Source: Mycoplasma tauri (GTDB taxonomy: Bacteria > Bacillota_I > Bacilli_A > Mycoplasmatales > Metamycoplasmataceae). Taken from it: a stretch of 64,000 bases of DNA. A program made the translations under genes and the position numbers. Numbering within the stretch: the stretch's first letter is position 1; each line of letters opens with the position of its first letter. Positions 42,414 to 56,285 of the stretch are shown here, piece by piece. The notes under the pieces were generated by a model. It had not been told where the DNA came from, did no database searches, and worked only from the letters and a program-made list of their open reading frames with translations. The DNA lies in NCBI RefSeq assembly GCF_016925555.1, contig NZ_CP070479.1, positions 310,001-374,000 of the forward strand, given 5' to 3'.

Positions 42414-43205
42414 ATGAAAAATAGAAATATTTTTAAAGATTGACTAAATGGTGGATATGCTGATTGGAATCAAAAACAACTTTTGTCATTGATTTTTGTT
42501 GTTCTTGTTTGTTTAATTATTTCACTAATTGTCTATGTTAAGATCAAAAAGGATGCAAGGCCTGATAAGGCTCCAAGTGGCTTCATTTTGATTATGGAAG
42601 GTTATGTAAATTATATAGATCACTCATTTGATGACAGTACTGATTACAAAATTCCGAAGGCACGTTTTTATATTTTTGGTTTAGCAACATTTTTATTTTT
42701 GGGAAATATACTTGGTATGATAGGTTTAGAACCAATAACATCATCTTATTCAGTTGCTATAGCGCTTGCTCTTGTGACTTGATTAGGTATTTATATTACG
42801 GCTTTAATTTACCAAAAATGGCGTTTTATAGGCAGATATAAAAATCCAATTGAAATTGTTGGACAGTTTTCTCCACTTATTTCTGCTAGTTTTCGTATAT
42901 TTGGAAACATAATAGGTGGCGGAACAATAGTGTTTATGCTTTATTATTTTTGTGGTTATTTATGAACTTTAATTATCCCGGGTTCAGAAGCATGACCTTT
43001 ATTAGCAGTTATTTTTACACCATTTTTACATATATATTTTGATCTTTTTAGTGCCTTCATTCAAGCTTTAGTATTTTGTTCTTTAACTACAATTTGATGG
43101 TCTCAAGAAGTTCCAGATGTAGTTATAGCAAAATCAGGTAAGTCAATATCTTTAGAAAAAACAGTTGAAGTTGCTCATAGCAATTTATCTAAAAACATTT
43201 ATTAG
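42414..43205 (+). CDS. atpB: ATP synthase Fo subunit a
   Basis: 263 aa, five to six helices. The essential arginine lies in [16 protein letters not shown], and [24 protein letters not shown] is the typical last helix pair. Subunit a forms the proton half-channels against the c-ring. An AGGAGG-like site lies inside the end of atpI. Several TGA tryptophans, one TGG at residue 18. Confidence 0.95.
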
Positions 43206-43216
43206 GAGGAGTTATT

Positions 43217-43456
43217 ATGACAGGAGATATAGGAAAAGGATTAATAGCTATAGGAATTGGTCTAGCTATGTTCGGTGGTGTAGGTGTTGGTCTTGGACAA
43301 GGGCTAGCAGCTGGTAGAGCCGCTGAAGCAGTTGGTAGAAATCCTGAAGCAGCTGGAAAAATTAGAACAATGATGCTTGTTGGACAAGCTGTTTCTGAAT
43401 CAGCAGCCATATATTCTTTAGTTGTTTCAATTCTTTTAATGTTTGCATTCTATTAG
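43217..43456 (+). CDS. atpE: ATP synthase Fo subunit c
   Basis: 79 aa, two helices joined by the polar loop [13 protein letters not shown]. The ion-carrying carboxylate is Glu61 in SESAAIYSL. Glu at this position without the Gln/Ser pattern of sodium-binding rings points to proton coupling, though this is inference. The Gly-rich first helix ([16 protein letters not shown]) is standard. AGGAGG lies 7 nt upstream, the best ribosome-binding site of the operon, matching the high subunit c stoichiometry. Confidence 0.97.
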   Translation: MTGDIGKGLIAIGIGLAMFGGVGVGLGQGLAAGRAAEAVGRNPEAAGKIRTMMLVGQAVSESAAIYSLVVSILLMFAFY

Positions 43457-43466
43457 GAATTAAAAA

Positions 43467-44051
43467 ATGATTTTAACCAATTATCACTATGCATTGAAAT
43501 ATAGTGCAGAAGCAGATGATGTAAAATCTGATGGTATTAAAACGGAATTAGTTGATAAGTTTAAAACAATTTTTCCAACTTATCCGATGATTATTGCTAC
43601 ATTAATAGCTTTAGTTTTAGTAATTTTAATTTTATGATTTTTGCTTTATAAACCTATAAAAAAGGCAATAAAAGAAAGGCAAGATTATATTCAAAAAAAT
43701 ATTGATGAAGCAAAAGAATCTAATCAATTATCACAAGAGAAGTTAAAAGAAGCAAATAAAAGATTAGCTGAAGCATATGTTGAATCTGATGAATTAGTCA
43801 AGAATGCTAAATTACATGGTGAAAAAATTATTTCTGATTATACTGATAAAGCTAGAATAGAATCCAAAAGAATCATAGAAAGAGCCCAATCAGAAATCGA
43901 AACAGAACGTATTAAAATGGCTCAAGAGTCTAAAAATAATATAGCAAATGCTGCTATTGAAATTTCTAAGAAAATAATAGGTAATGAAATTTCTAAAAAA
44001 ACTCAAGATGAAATTATTAATGCATATTTAAACGACGAAAGTAATAAATAA
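43467..44051 (+). CDS. atpF: ATP synthase Fo subunit b
   Basis: 194 aa. A single membrane helix at about residues 40-62 follows a 38-residue N-terminal stretch longer than usual. Then comes a long charged helix for the peripheral stalk with the typical ALYKPIKKAIKERQDYIQKNIDEAKES start. No lipobox cysteine is present, although some mycoplasma b subunits are lipoproteins. The gene has no strong ribosome-binding site but starts 10 nt after atpE. Confidence 0.93.
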
Positions 44052-44053
44052 TT

Positions 44054-44614
44054 ATGTACACAAAAGCGAATCCTGATGGGTATGCCTTAGCTCTATATGA
44101 CTTAATAAAAGAAGAAAAAAACATAGAAAAAACTTATGACTCTATTGCTTCTTTCTATAACTTAGTTAAAGAAAATATTGATGTTATTAATTTTTTAAAA
44201 AGTTTCAAAGTTTCGCAATATGATAAATTTAAAATAATTGATGAGTTTGCACTAAATGATGATAAATTAAAAACATTTAGTACTTTTTTGAAAGTAGTAA
44301 CAAAAAATAATTATGCTGGAGCATTAATTAGAATTTTGTCTATTTACTTAAAAATTGTTGAAAAAGAACTTGGTATTATAAGGGCAAATATTATTACAGC
44401 ATTTGAAATTGAAGAAAAAATACTTGAAAAAATTAAATTGAAACTAGAAAAAAATTTGTCTAAAAAGGTTATTTTAAAGACCTATTTAGATAAATCGTTG
44501 ATTTCAGGTTTTAGAATTGAGTTTAATAACAAAATTATTGAACAAAATATTAAGAAAGACTTAGAGAAGATAGGTTTATTAATGAAGAAAAATAAAGGAG
44601 GTTTAAATGGCTAG
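44054..44614 (+). CDS. atpH: ATP synthase F1 subunit delta
   Basis: 186 aa, soluble. It has [13 protein letters not shown] at the start, the helical N-terminal domain, and the C-terminal segment [27 protein letters not shown], which matches the V.KVDPSLIGGF motif of the family. It joins the stalk to the top of F1. The ATG follows the atpF stop by two bases, and the end overlaps atpA by 8 nt. Confidence 0.93.
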   Translation: MYTKANPDGYALALYDLIKEEKNIEKTYDSIASFYNLVKENIDVINFLKSFKVSQYDKFKIIDEFALNDDKLKTFSTFLKVVTKNNYAGALIRILSIYLKIVEKELGIIRANIITAFEIEEKILEKIKLKLEKNLSKKVILKTYLDKSLISGFRIEFNNKIIEQNIKKDLEKIGLLMKKNKGGLNG

Positions 44615-46193
44615 ACAATCAAATGATATTAGTAGAATAATTAAAGATCGTATTAGAAATTTTGACTCTAAGATTGATTATGCAGAAGTTGGATATATTG
44701 TTTCTATTGGCGACGGCATTGCATTAGTTAATGGTCTTGATAATGCTAAAAGTGGTGAAATTATTAAATTTAAAGATAATATTTATGGTCTTGTCTTAAA
44801 CCTTGAAGAAGAAGTTGCAGGTGTTGTTATTTTTAACGGTGCAAATAAGCTTAGTGAAGGTGATGAATGCAGAAGAACTGGTGAAGTTATTTCTGTTCCT
44901 GTTGGAGATGCACTAACTGGCAGAGTTGTTGATGCATTAGGTAACCCTATTGATGGTAAGGGTGAGATAAAATATAAACGCAAGAGAGAAATATTTAAAG
45001 TTGCTCCGGGCGTTATGACTCGTCAAGAAGTTAATGAACCACTTGAAACTGGTATTATTGCAATTGATTCAATGATTCCAATTGGTAAAGGTCAGAGGGA
45101 ATTAATTATAGGCGATAGACAAACAGGTAAAACATCTATAGCAATTGATGCAATAATTAATCAAAGAGATAAAAATGTAAAATGTATTTATGTTGCAATC
45201 GGACAAAAAAATTCAACTGTTGCTCAAATTGTTAAGAAATTACAAGATTCAGGAGCTATGGAATATACAACTGTTTTAGTTTCCAGTGCTTCTGAATTAG
45301 CTCCTCAGCAATACATTTCAGCTTACTCTGGAACAACAATTGCTGAAGAGTGAATGTCTGAAGGGAAAGATTGTTTAATTGTTTATGATGATCTTTCAAA
45401 ACATGCTATAGCTTATAGAACTCTTTCTCTTTTATTAAGGAGACCTCCTGGTAGAGAAGCTTACCCTGGTGATGTTTTTTACTTGCACTCTCAATTATTA
45501 GAAAGAGCAGCAAAAGTAAATAAAGATTTTGGTGGCGGTTCAATTACTGCTTTGCCAATTATAGAAACTCAACAAGGGGATATTTCAGCTTATATTCCAA
45601 CTAATGTTATATCTATAACTGATGGACAGATTTTTACAAGAGAAAATCTCTTTCTTTCTGGCCAAAGACCTGCCGTTGATGTTGGATATAGTGTTTCTCG
45701 TGTTGGTTCAAGTGCTCAAAGTAAATTTATGAAAGAAGTTTCCGGCTCATTAAAATTGGAATTGGCACAATATAATGAAATGTTAGCTTTTGCCCAATTT
45801 GGTTCTGATTTAGATGATTCAACTTTGTCTATTCTTAAACATGGTGCAAAAGTTTATGAAATAATCAAACAAGATCAATATTCTCCTATTGATCAATATT
45901 CTCAAGCAGTAATTTTGTTAGGTGTTAAAGAAAGAATCATTAATCCACTTCCTGCAGAACATATAAAAAGATATAAAGATGAAGTTATAAGATTTATGAC
46001 TAAAGACATTGAGGGACTTAACATTTTAGAAAAAATTAAATCAAATAAAAATGCCTTTAATGACGAAATTAAAAACTTATTAACCAATAAACTTGTTTCA
46101 ATAGTAAATAAAATAATAGTTTCATTGCATGATTATAATCCGGATGATAATTTACCAATGCCTCAAAAATATATTTTTGACAAAAAGGACTAA
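44607..46193 (+). CDS. atpA: ATP synthase F1 subunit alpha
   Basis: 528 aa. Non-catalytic nucleotide-binding subunit: P-loop GDRQTGKTS (about residue 168), then [41 protein letters not shown] and [17 protein letters not shown] (arginine finger region). TGA at 45351-45353 encodes Trp in EEWMSEGKD. Full length. GGAGG lies before the start inside atpH. Confidence 0.97.
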
Positions 46194-46206
46194 ATTATAG
46201 TTATAT

Positions 46207-47070
46207 ATGGCTAATATTCAATCTATAAAAAACAGAATGAATTCTGTTAAATCAATCAGAAAAATTACGCATGCCATGGAACTTGTGTCCTTTTCAAAGC
46301 TTAAAAAAGCTAAAAAAGACCATGAAGAAATCACAAAATACAATAGTTTAATTGATGAAACTTTTCAAAAAATATTTGAAAATATGTATGAAGATGAAAT
46401 AAATGAATTAATAAGATCAAGAAGTACTACGAATACAAAATTATATGTTGTTATTACTAGTAATTTTGGATTAGCTGGAAGTTATAATTCTAACATTATA
46501 AAATTAGCAAAAGATTGCATAAAGCCAGAAGATAAAATAATTGTTATTGGTTCTTATGGAGAAAGAGTTTTTAATCATTTATTTAAGAACCAAATAGTAG
46601 CTTCATACTATGCTACAAATTTAAAAGAGTGGCATTCATTAGTTCATAAAATCGTTAAAGTAGCAGTTAAAATGTATTACAAAAATGAGATTAGCTCAAT
46701 AAATGTTATATATACAAAATTTATAAATAATTTGCTTCAAAAAGAAACATTGGATACTATTTTTCCATTTGACGAGAAGAAAATAAAAGAATATGTTAGA
46801 AATGAAAATATTGACCACAAGCTAGAATTTGAACCCAATCCAGCAACAATTTTAAAGGAGGCTATACCCCTTTACATTGACGCAAAATTATATTTAACTA
46901 TTTCAGAGTCTCAAATTTGTGAAATTGCATCAAGGCGTATTGCTATGGAGAGCGCTACTGATAATGCTGATAAATTAATAGATGAACTAGACATTGAGTT
47001 TAAGAGAAAAAGACAAGGAAAAATTACAAATGAGATTATTGAAATTGTTTCAGGAGCAAATGCTGTTTAA
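46207..47070 (+). CDS. atpG: ATP synthase F1 subunit gamma
   Basis: 287 aa. The N-terminal helix IQSIKNRMNSVKSIRKITHAMELVSFSKLKKAK and the C-terminal helix RRIAMESATDNADKLIDELDIEFKRKRQGKITNEIIEIVSGANAV form the rotating coiled coil; both are strongly conserved. It lies 13 nt after atpA. No Shine-Dalgarno is evident, so translational coupling is likely. Confidence 0.95.
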   Translation: MANIQSIKNRMNSVKSIRKITHAMELVSFSKLKKAKKDHEEITKYNSLIDETFQKIFENMYEDEINELIRSRSTTNTKLYVVITSNFGLAGSYNSNIIKLAKDCIKPEDKIIVIGSYGERVFNHLFKNQIVASYYATNLKEWHSLVHKIVKVAVKMYYKNEISSINVIYTKFINNLLQKETLDTIFPFDEKKIKEYVRNENIDHKLEFEPNPATILKEAIPLYIDAKLYLTISESQICEIASRRIAMESATDNADKLIDELDIEFKRKRQGKITNEIIEIVSGANAV

Positions 47071-47073
47071 TAA

Positions 47074-48534
<1,461 letters not shown>

Positions 48535-48563
48535 TTTTTTATTTATCTATAAATAAGTTCAAT

Positions 48564-48983
48564 ATGTGAAAATATTCTAATTTAAAAATTGTTACTCATG
48601 CGAAAGTTTTTTATGAAGGACCTGTTATAAGTGTTCAATTAAAAACTAAAAGCGGAGGACAAATAGTGCTTCAACCTAATAGAAGTGAATTCTTATCAAC
48701 GATAGATATTGGCAAATTAATAATTAACCCTTTTGGAGAGAATTTAGAAACTAAAGTATGTTCTATTAGTGATGGAATTGTTTATGCCGATGAATCTAAT
48801 ATTCATATAATAACTAATGATATTATTTTCAGTGATTTAATAGATATTAACAGGGCTGAAAAAGAAAGAATCGAAACTATTGAAAGAATAAAAAATACAA
48901 CAGATGTTGAAATGCTACAACATCTTGAAATAAAACTAAAACGATCTATTAATAGAATCGACATATCAAATCAATATAATTAA
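48564..48983 (+). CDS. atpC: ATP synthase F1 subunit epsilon
   Basis: 139 aa. β-sandwich N-terminal domain (KVFYEGPVISVQLKTKSGGQIVLQPNRSEFLSTI, like the E.G.L.I.P.H. pattern of the family) and a C-terminal helical hairpin with AEKERIETIERIKN. The second codon is TGA (Trp). It closes the operon and a terminator follows immediately. Confidence 0.88.
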
Positions 48984-49012
48984 AACACCAAAATTGTATA
49001 TGGTGTTTTTTA
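48982..49012 (+). terminator. ATP synthase operon terminator
   Basis: AAAACACCA and TGGTGTTTT form a perfect 9-bp stem with a T-run; the left arm begins at the atpC stop codon. Confidence 0.85.
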
Positions 49013-49095
49013 TTTTTAAAAAATAATTACTATCTATAAGCTAAATAAATATCCATAAAATTAAAAATAGAAATGTATTTATTAGAGTTGAAAAA

Positions 49096-49129
49096 TAAAA
49101 AAACACAAACATAAAATTATGTCTGTGTT
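49096..49129 (-). terminator. Enolase terminator
   Basis: AACACAAACATAA (49102-49114) and TTATGTCTGTGTT (49117-49129) pair with one mismatch; the leftward T-run is at 49096-49101. It lies 9 nt beyond the enolase stop. Confidence 0.75.
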
Positions 49130-49137
49130 CTAAATAA

Positions 49138-50505
<1,368 letters not shown>

Positions 50506-50920
50506 TTATCCTCCCATAGATAATTTTTTCTTACATTATTCATTATTATAACAATATGAAATTTTTAATTATAAAATTGCTTGAACTTATTTTATTTATT
50601 TATGTAAAAAATTACATATTTACTATAAACAAAATTTAAATTTACAATGAATTTTATTTTTAAAAACAGACAATCAAAATTTCATTTTTTAAATGCTTAA
50701 ATTAGTATATTAAATAATTATTTTTTTAAAAAAATGACTATTTAAAACGCATTATATTAAATATTTATGGTTTATTTTTTTCTAAAATAGCTTTTTTATA
50801 GTATTAAAAACTTGAAATTTTAATTTATTTGTTATTTGTGCTTTTTTGCTAAAATTTAAATTGCTATATGTTAATTATTATTGTTAATATGCGATATTAA
50901 TGAATTTTAATTAGATATAT
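50506..50920. other. Long AT-rich spacer between enolase and tuf
   Basis: About 415 nt of nearly pure A/T without a credible open frame. The best tuf promoter candidate is TTGCTA (50861-50866), an 18-nt spacer and TAATAT (50885-50890). The enolase promoter presumably lies in the first 100 nt. Confidence 0.45.
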
Positions 50921-50990
50921 AGTAGTGATGGATAGGACATGGTTGTAAGGCCATGCATAGGTTGGTTTTAGCGCTAAAATTACTACAATA
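50921..50990 (+). promoter_or_regulatory. Structured leader of tuf
   Basis: A 65-nt GC-richer island directly upstream of tuf in very AT-rich DNA. GTAGT (50922-50926) pairs with ACTAC (50982-50986). The enclosed segment contains a hairpin CATGG (50938-50942)/CCATG (50951-50955) and the perfect 14-nt palindrome TTTTAGCGCTAAAA (50966-50979). The GAAAGGA ribosome-binding site starts about 10 nt after the last stem. It looks like a multi-stem cis-regulatory RNA; I cannot assign it to a known class. Confidence 0.5.
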
Positions 50991-51010
50991 TTTTATGAAA
51001 GGAACTTAAT

Positions 51011-52201
51011 ATGGCAAAACTAGATTTTGACCGTAGCAAGGAACACGTTAATATTGGTACAATTGGTCACGTTGACCATGGTAAAACAACATTAACTGCT
51101 GCTATTGCTACAGTATTAGCAAAAAAAGGTTTATCAGAAGCTAAATCATATGATGCTATTGATAACGCACCAGAAGAAAAAGCTCGTGGTATAACAATTA
51201 ACACATCACACATTGAATACAACACAGAAAAACGTCACTATGCACACGTTGACTGTCCAGGTCACGCTGACTATATTAAAAACATGATTACTGGTGCTGC
51301 TCAAATGGATGGTTCAATCCTTGTTGTTGCTGCAACAGATGGTGCAATGCCTCAAACAAAAGAACACGTTCTTCTTGCAAAACAAGTTGGTGTTCCTAAG
51401 ATGGTTGTATTTTTAAACAAATGTGACATGATCAAACCTGAAGATTCAGAAATGATCGATTTAGTTGAAATGGAAGTTCGTGAATTACTTTCAAAATATG
51501 GTTTTGATGGTGACAATACACCAGTTGTTCGTGGTTCAGCTTTACAAGCTCTTCAAGGTAAAGAAGAATATGAAGCAAATATTATGGAACTTATGGATGC
51601 TGTTGACACATGAATCGAAAACCCAGTTAAAGACTTTGAAAAACCATTCTTAATGGCTATTGAAGACGTATTTACAATTTCAGGTCGTGGTACAGTTGCT
51701 ACAGGTCGTGTTGAACGTGGTAAGTTAAATCTTAACGATGAAGTTGAAATCGTTGGTCTTAAAGCTACAAAGAAAACAGTTGTAACTGGTATGGAAATGT
51801 TTAGAAAGAACCTTAAAGAAGTTCAAGCTGGTGACAATGCTGGTTTATTACTTCGTGGTGTTGAAAGATCAGCAATTGAACGTGGTCAAGTTCTTGCAAA
51901 ACCAGGATCAATTATTCCTCACACAGAATTTACAGCTGCAATTTACGTACTTACAAAAGAAGAAGGTGGTCGTCACACTCCATTCTTTAAAAACTATAAA
52001 CCTCAATTCTACTTCCGTACAACAGACGTAACTGGTGGTCTTGAATTTGAACAAGGTCGTGAAATGGTTACACCAGGTGAAAACGTTAACTTAGTTGTTA
52101 AACTTATAGCACCTATTGCTGTTGAAGAAGGTACAAAGTTCTCAATCCGTGAAGGTGGTAGAACAGTTGGTTACGGTAGCGTAACAAAAATTATTAAATA
52201 A
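51011..52201 (+). CDS. tuf: Translation elongation factor Tu
   Basis: 396 aa. GTP-binding motifs GHVDHGKT (residues 19-26), DCPGHADY and NKCDM, with effector loop EEKARGITI. Domains 2 and 3 are complete. Its codon choice (GGT, CGT, GCT, CAC) is more biased than that of neighbouring genes, as expected for the most abundant protein. TGA at 51611-51613 encodes Trp. It is expressed alone from a structured leader. Confidence 0.98.
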
Positions 52202-52250
52202 TATTTTTAAATTTATTTTCTTAATTTATTTTTTTATTCCTTTATTTATT

Positions 52251-52279
52251 CTTTAAACTTTTTTCTCTTTAGTTTAAAG
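52251..52279 (+). terminator. Hairpin downstream of tuf
   Basis: CTTTAAAC (52251-52258) and GTTTAAAG (52272-52279), perfect 8 bp, about 50 nt after the tuf stop, with only an imperfect T-rich tail. Confidence 0.5.
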
Positions 52280-52330
52280 TATTATCTTCTTTCTAATTCT
52301 TAACATTTTATAAATATTAGTATAATAATA

Positions 52331-52357
52331 AAAAATGCAGGCTATGGCCTGTGTTTT
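52331..52357 (+). terminator. Second hairpin between tuf and tsaE
   Basis: GCAGGC and GCCTGT pair around TATG, flanked by an A6 run and TTTTATTT. It is a better intrinsic terminator than the preceding hairpin. Confidence 0.65.
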
Positions 52358-52418
52358 ATTTGTCTCATTATTTACTTTATAATATAAAATATATATGCTT
52401 TAAAAATATGAGGAAATA

Positions 52419-52823
52419 ATGAAAAATAACAAAATTTTTGTAATAAATGAGGGACATTCATTAGAAGAAGTTGCAAAATACATTTTAGATAATTTGACTA
52501 TTAATAAGACTATTTTGTTAAATGGGAATTTAGGTGCAGGAAAGACAACTTTAATAAAAAAAATAGCAGAGTTGATTGGAATAAAGTCGGTAATAACATC
52601 CCCAACATTTAATTACATGAAAAAATATGAAGGATTAGTTCATATTGATGCTTACTATTTGAACGGCGATATTGATGAATTTATAGATTATGTTGATAAA
52701 GGTGATATTTTAGCTATTGAATGAGCACAGAATCTTGATTTATCATTTTCAAACTATATTTTAATAAGTATAAATATTGGCGCAAATAATGAGCATATTT
52801 TTGATATAAAGGTGGTTAAATAA
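52419..52823 (+). CDS. tsaE: tRNA t6A biosynthesis ATPase TsaE
   Basis: 134 aa. P-loop NGNLGAGKTTLIK (about residues 36-48), then the TSPTFNYMKKYEG and HIDAYYL segments and AIEWAQNL, all standard TsaE motifs. It drives the TsaB-TsaD complex that makes N6-threonylcarbamoyladenosine at position 37 of ANN-decoding tRNAs. GAGGAAA precedes the ATG, and the stop overlaps the tsaB start by one base. Confidence 0.93.
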
Positions 52824-53380
52824 TGAAACTTTTTTTAGACACTGCTAATGATGATTTTGTTATAGCTGCTTTTGACAATAACTTTAATTTAGTATACTCT
52901 GAGGTCATTAAAAAATATCAAAAAAAGGTTGAATTAATTCCTACATCTATTAAAAAAATGCTTGAAAAACTTCATATATCAATAGATTATTTTGATGAAT
53001 TTTATACAAATTTAGGTCCTGGTTATTTTACAGGAGTTAGAATTTCACTTGTTTACTTAAGAACTATAGCCACAATTAAGAAAATACCTATTTTTACAAT
53101 AAGTTCTATGCAGATTATGTCTCAACAAAAAAAAGAAAAAGATTCTTTTTTTATAAATGCAAAAGGTGAAAAATATTTTGAATTTATACGTTCATCTGAT
53201 AGTTTTAATGTTTCCCAAATATCTTGTAAACAAGGAGTAAAGGATGAATATGATGAAATAAACTATGATAATTTTTTAAATAATTTCAAAGATTTCAGAT
53301 CATTATTTAAGAGCTATAAAAATAATAATGATATAGAGCCATACTATATTAAATTACCTCAAATAGGAGCAAAAAAATAA
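52823..53380 (+). CDS. tsaB: tRNA t6A biosynthesis protein TsaB
   Basis: 185 aa, ASKHA fold. MKLFLDTANDDFVIAAF at the start and the signature NLGPGYFTGVRISLVYLRTIA (about residue 67; usually GPGSFTGLRIG) are clear, while the C-terminal half is short and diverged. TsaB is the scaffold partner of TsaD. The order tsaE-tsaB-tsaD is a tight operon; the tsaC/sua5 partner that makes the carbamoyl-AMP is not in the window. Confidence 0.88.
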   Translation: MKLFLDTANDDFVIAAFDNNFNLVYSEVIKKYQKKVELIPTSIKKMLEKLHISIDYFDEFYTNLGPGYFTGVRISLVYLRTIATIKKIPIFTISSMQIMSQQKKEKDSFFINAKGEKYFEFIRSSDSFNVSQISCKQGVKDEYDEINYDNFLNNFKDFRSLFKSYKNNNDIEPYYIKLPQIGAKK

Positions 53381-53381
53381 T

Positions 53382-54326
53382 ATGAAAATTTTAGGTATAG
53401 AAACAAGTCATGATGATACATCTATTGCTTTACTTGAAAATAATAAAGTTCTTTCAATCGAAACAATTAGTCAAATTGATATCTTTAAAGAATTTGGTGG
53501 AACAATACCTGAAATATCATCAAGAGAACATGTTAAAAATATAAATCTTATTTTAGAAATTTTCCTTAAAAAGCATGATTTAAGTGATATTGATTACATA
53601 GCTTATACTGAGAAACCCGGCTTAATAGGAACATTACAAATTGGATATTTATTTGCTCATAGTCTTGCCTTGGTTTTAAATAAACCATTAATTCCCATTA
53701 ATCATTTAGAAGGACATTTTTATTCATCAACCATAGATGGAAAAAATATTTCATATCCATCGCTTTGTCTTTTAGTTTCTGGAGGACACACTCAGTTAAT
53801 GATTGTTAATAATCCCTTTGATATTAAAATTATTGGTCAAACATTAGATGATGCAGTTGGCGAAGCTTTTGATAAAGTTAGTTCAAGATTAGGACTTGGA
53901 TTTCCTGGCGGGCCAACAATTGATAAAATTTCCCAAAAATATGTCGGAGAATATATTAAATTTACAGAGCCAAAAACGCCAAATGAACTAGATTTTTCTT
54001 TTAGCGGATTGAAATCACAAGTTATAAATTATTATCATAATAAGCAGCAAAGAGGCGAAAATCCTGATGTTTTTCAAATTGCTTCAAGTTTTCAAAATTG
54101 TGCAATTAATTATTTAATTAATAATGTTAAAAAAGCATTAGATAAATATCCTAATGTTAAGTCATTAGTGCTTGCTGGTGGAGTAAGTGCAAATACTTTG
54201 TTAAGAAGTAAATTTTTAGAAATAAGTGAAATAGCAATCATTCCTGATTTAAAATATGCTACTGATAATGGTGCGATGATTGCATCATGTGCCTTTGAAC
54301 AAATTAAATATTTAAATAGTAAATAA
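53382..54326 (+). CDS. tsaD: tRNA N6-adenosine threonylcarbamoyltransferase TsaD
   Basis: 314 aa. The start ILGIETSHDDTSIAL, INHLEGHFYSS (metal-binding His pair), LLVSGGHTQLMIV, DDAVGEAFDKVSSRLGLGFPGGPTID and LVLAGGVSANTLLR are the family motifs in order. The usual DETA near the N-terminus is DDTS. It is the catalytic subunit of t6A synthesis. One base separates it from tsaB. Confidence 0.95.
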   Translation: MKILGIETSHDDTSIALLENNKVLSIETISQIDIFKEFGGTIPEISSREHVKNINLILEIFLKKHDLSDIDYIAYTEKPGLIGTLQIGYLFAHSLALVLNKPLIPINHLEGHFYSSTIDGKNISYPSLCLLVSGGHTQLMIVNNPFDIKIIGQTLDDAVGEAFDKVSSRLGLGFPGGPTIDKISQKYVGEYIKFTEPKTPNELDFSFSGLKSQVINYYHNKQQRGENPDVFQIASSFQNCAINYLINNVKKALDKYPNVKSLVLAGGVSANTLLRSKFLEISEIAIIPDLKYATDNGAMIASCAFEQIKYLNSK

Positions 54327-54339
54327 GTGAAAGGAAACA

Positions 54340-56235
54340 ATGAAAAGAAAATTATTTGCAAAATTATCTGTTCCAGTTTTGCTAATTCCTTTTACTGTTC
54401 TTTCATGTAGTAAACAAAAAAATGAAAATATTTTTGGAATAGAAAACAAAGATTATGTTGAAGTTGAAGATATTTTTTATGGAATATCATTATCTGAACT
54501 TAAAAGAACCACTCTTGAAAATTTATATGAAAATTTAGTTAATAAAAACATTAAATTGAAATTAGATAATGACGTAAATAACTATAAAATAAATGAAAAT
54601 GATAAAGATATATTGTTTCTTTATAAAAATAATTGATATTCACTTAAATCATTTACGACAAAAATTAAAGATTTTAATTTTGAAGATTTAGTGAAAAAGT
54701 TTTCGTTAACCAATAACAATGGCCACTACAAAATTATTAGATCAGATGATAAAAATGGTGCTTTAGATGTTGATATTTTGTTTAATTTTCAAAGAGAACA
54801 TAATAAAGAAGCTTCACATTATAATCAATACAAAGATTTAATTTTCAAAGAACGGTTTGAAAAAGATAAAATTCAAAGTTATATAATTCCTGATTTACAA
54901 TTTTTAATTCAAGAGTATATTAGGATTCCTGACAAAAAATTTCCACAACAAACAATGTTAAATAATATCAGAGCAAAAGGTTTTAAAAATTTAGAAAATC
55001 AACAAGATTTTCTAGAAAAAAGGCTTCAAGAAACTATAAATTTGTTTGTTTTTAAAAATGGAAATGATAAATATTTAGAAAAAATAAAAATTAAGAATAT
55101 TAAGGTTGTCAGTGACAAGATTATTAGTTTAAATATCGATATGTTTGCAAGTGATGGTAGTTCGATATTAAATGATGAACAAAAAAATATGAAATTTTAT
55201 ATATCTAATTTCTATGATGGCAGATATGAGCAATATGAGGACTTGAAAACCGAAAAATCATTACAAATAGATCCTGATAATGAAATTTTACTAAGTGAAA
55301 AACACAATTTACCTGAGGTAAAATTTAGAAAAAATCCACTTTCATGAATGACTATTGACAACTTAGCACATCCAAATTATTCTTATAGTGAATTTAATTT
55401 AAATGGATTAGCAATGGTTTTCCACTTGTTAAAAGATGACATTTATTTATCTAAAAATAATGTTGAATTACCCTATAAAATAGGAGGATTCAAAAATACT
55501 AAATTATTAAATAATTCTCATTCAATTGGGAAATTAATTCTTTATGATGAAAAAAATATAGAAAATTATTTATATTCAATAGATTTTAATTTACATCATC
55601 ATATAACATCTCAAGGATATTATTTAACTAATGAATTAGGAATAGATAAGCAAGACACTAATAAATATTTTAGTTATTCAACAAATGATAAGAAATTTGA
55701 TGAGTATGGAAACTTAACTATGCCAAAAAGTATAAAACCAGATGATTTTTTCAACGAAAACTTTAATGATATTTTTAATTTTTTAATACATAAACAAATT
55801 AATAATATTAATCTATGAAGAAATAATTCAATGGATTCAATTTCAGTTTATGAAGTTATAAAACATAAAAAATTTTATGAAAAATGATTATCAGTTATTA
55901 TCTCGCAATATGTTCTTTTGTATAACATAAGATCTAATCAAAATGATGAAAAAACACTAATTAAATATGTAAAAATTACTTTACCAGATGGCGATAAATA
56001 TGATTCTAAAATTCATGGATTAGGTAATTTGCCAATAAATGTTCAGTTCATTGATCATAATAATAATCCTATGCTAAAAAATGTTAATAATAAATTTTTA
56101 CTAACTGGTTTTAAAGGTTATGATAGAAGTAAAATAGAACTTAAAAAGAGTGAGTTTAATAATCAAAATATAAGTTATGATACTGAATTTCCATATAAAA
56201 ATAGAACGCTTCCATATTTAATTAATTTTGACTAA
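54340..56235 (+). CDS. Large lipoprotein of unknown function
   Basis: 631 aa in one frame with several TGA codons. Signal peptide with lipobox PFTVLSC (Cys23). The rest is hydrophilic, rich in Asn, Lys, Asp and aromatic residues, with no repeat or recognised enzyme motif. A His-rich patch, FNLHHHITSQGYYL, lies near residue 410. AAGGAAA precedes the ATG, 13 nt after tsaD, so it may be carried on the t6A transcript. A strong terminator follows. Confidence 0.8.
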
Positions 56236-56253
56236 AAACTTTATAAAACAGAC

Positions 56254-56282
56254 AAAAAAGAAAATTGGCCATTTTCTTTTTT
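56254..56282. terminator. Bidirectional terminator after the large lipoprotein
   Basis: AAAAAAGAAAAT and ATTTTCTTTTTT, a perfect 12-bp stem with a 5-nt GC-containing loop, between convergent genes. Confidence 0.85.
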
Positions 56283-56285
56283 TAA

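Noticed and set aside
50921-50990. The tuf leader as a TwoAYGGAY-type RNA
   Set aside because: An ATGGAT sequence is present only once and not in a hairpin loop; that motif class needs two such loops.
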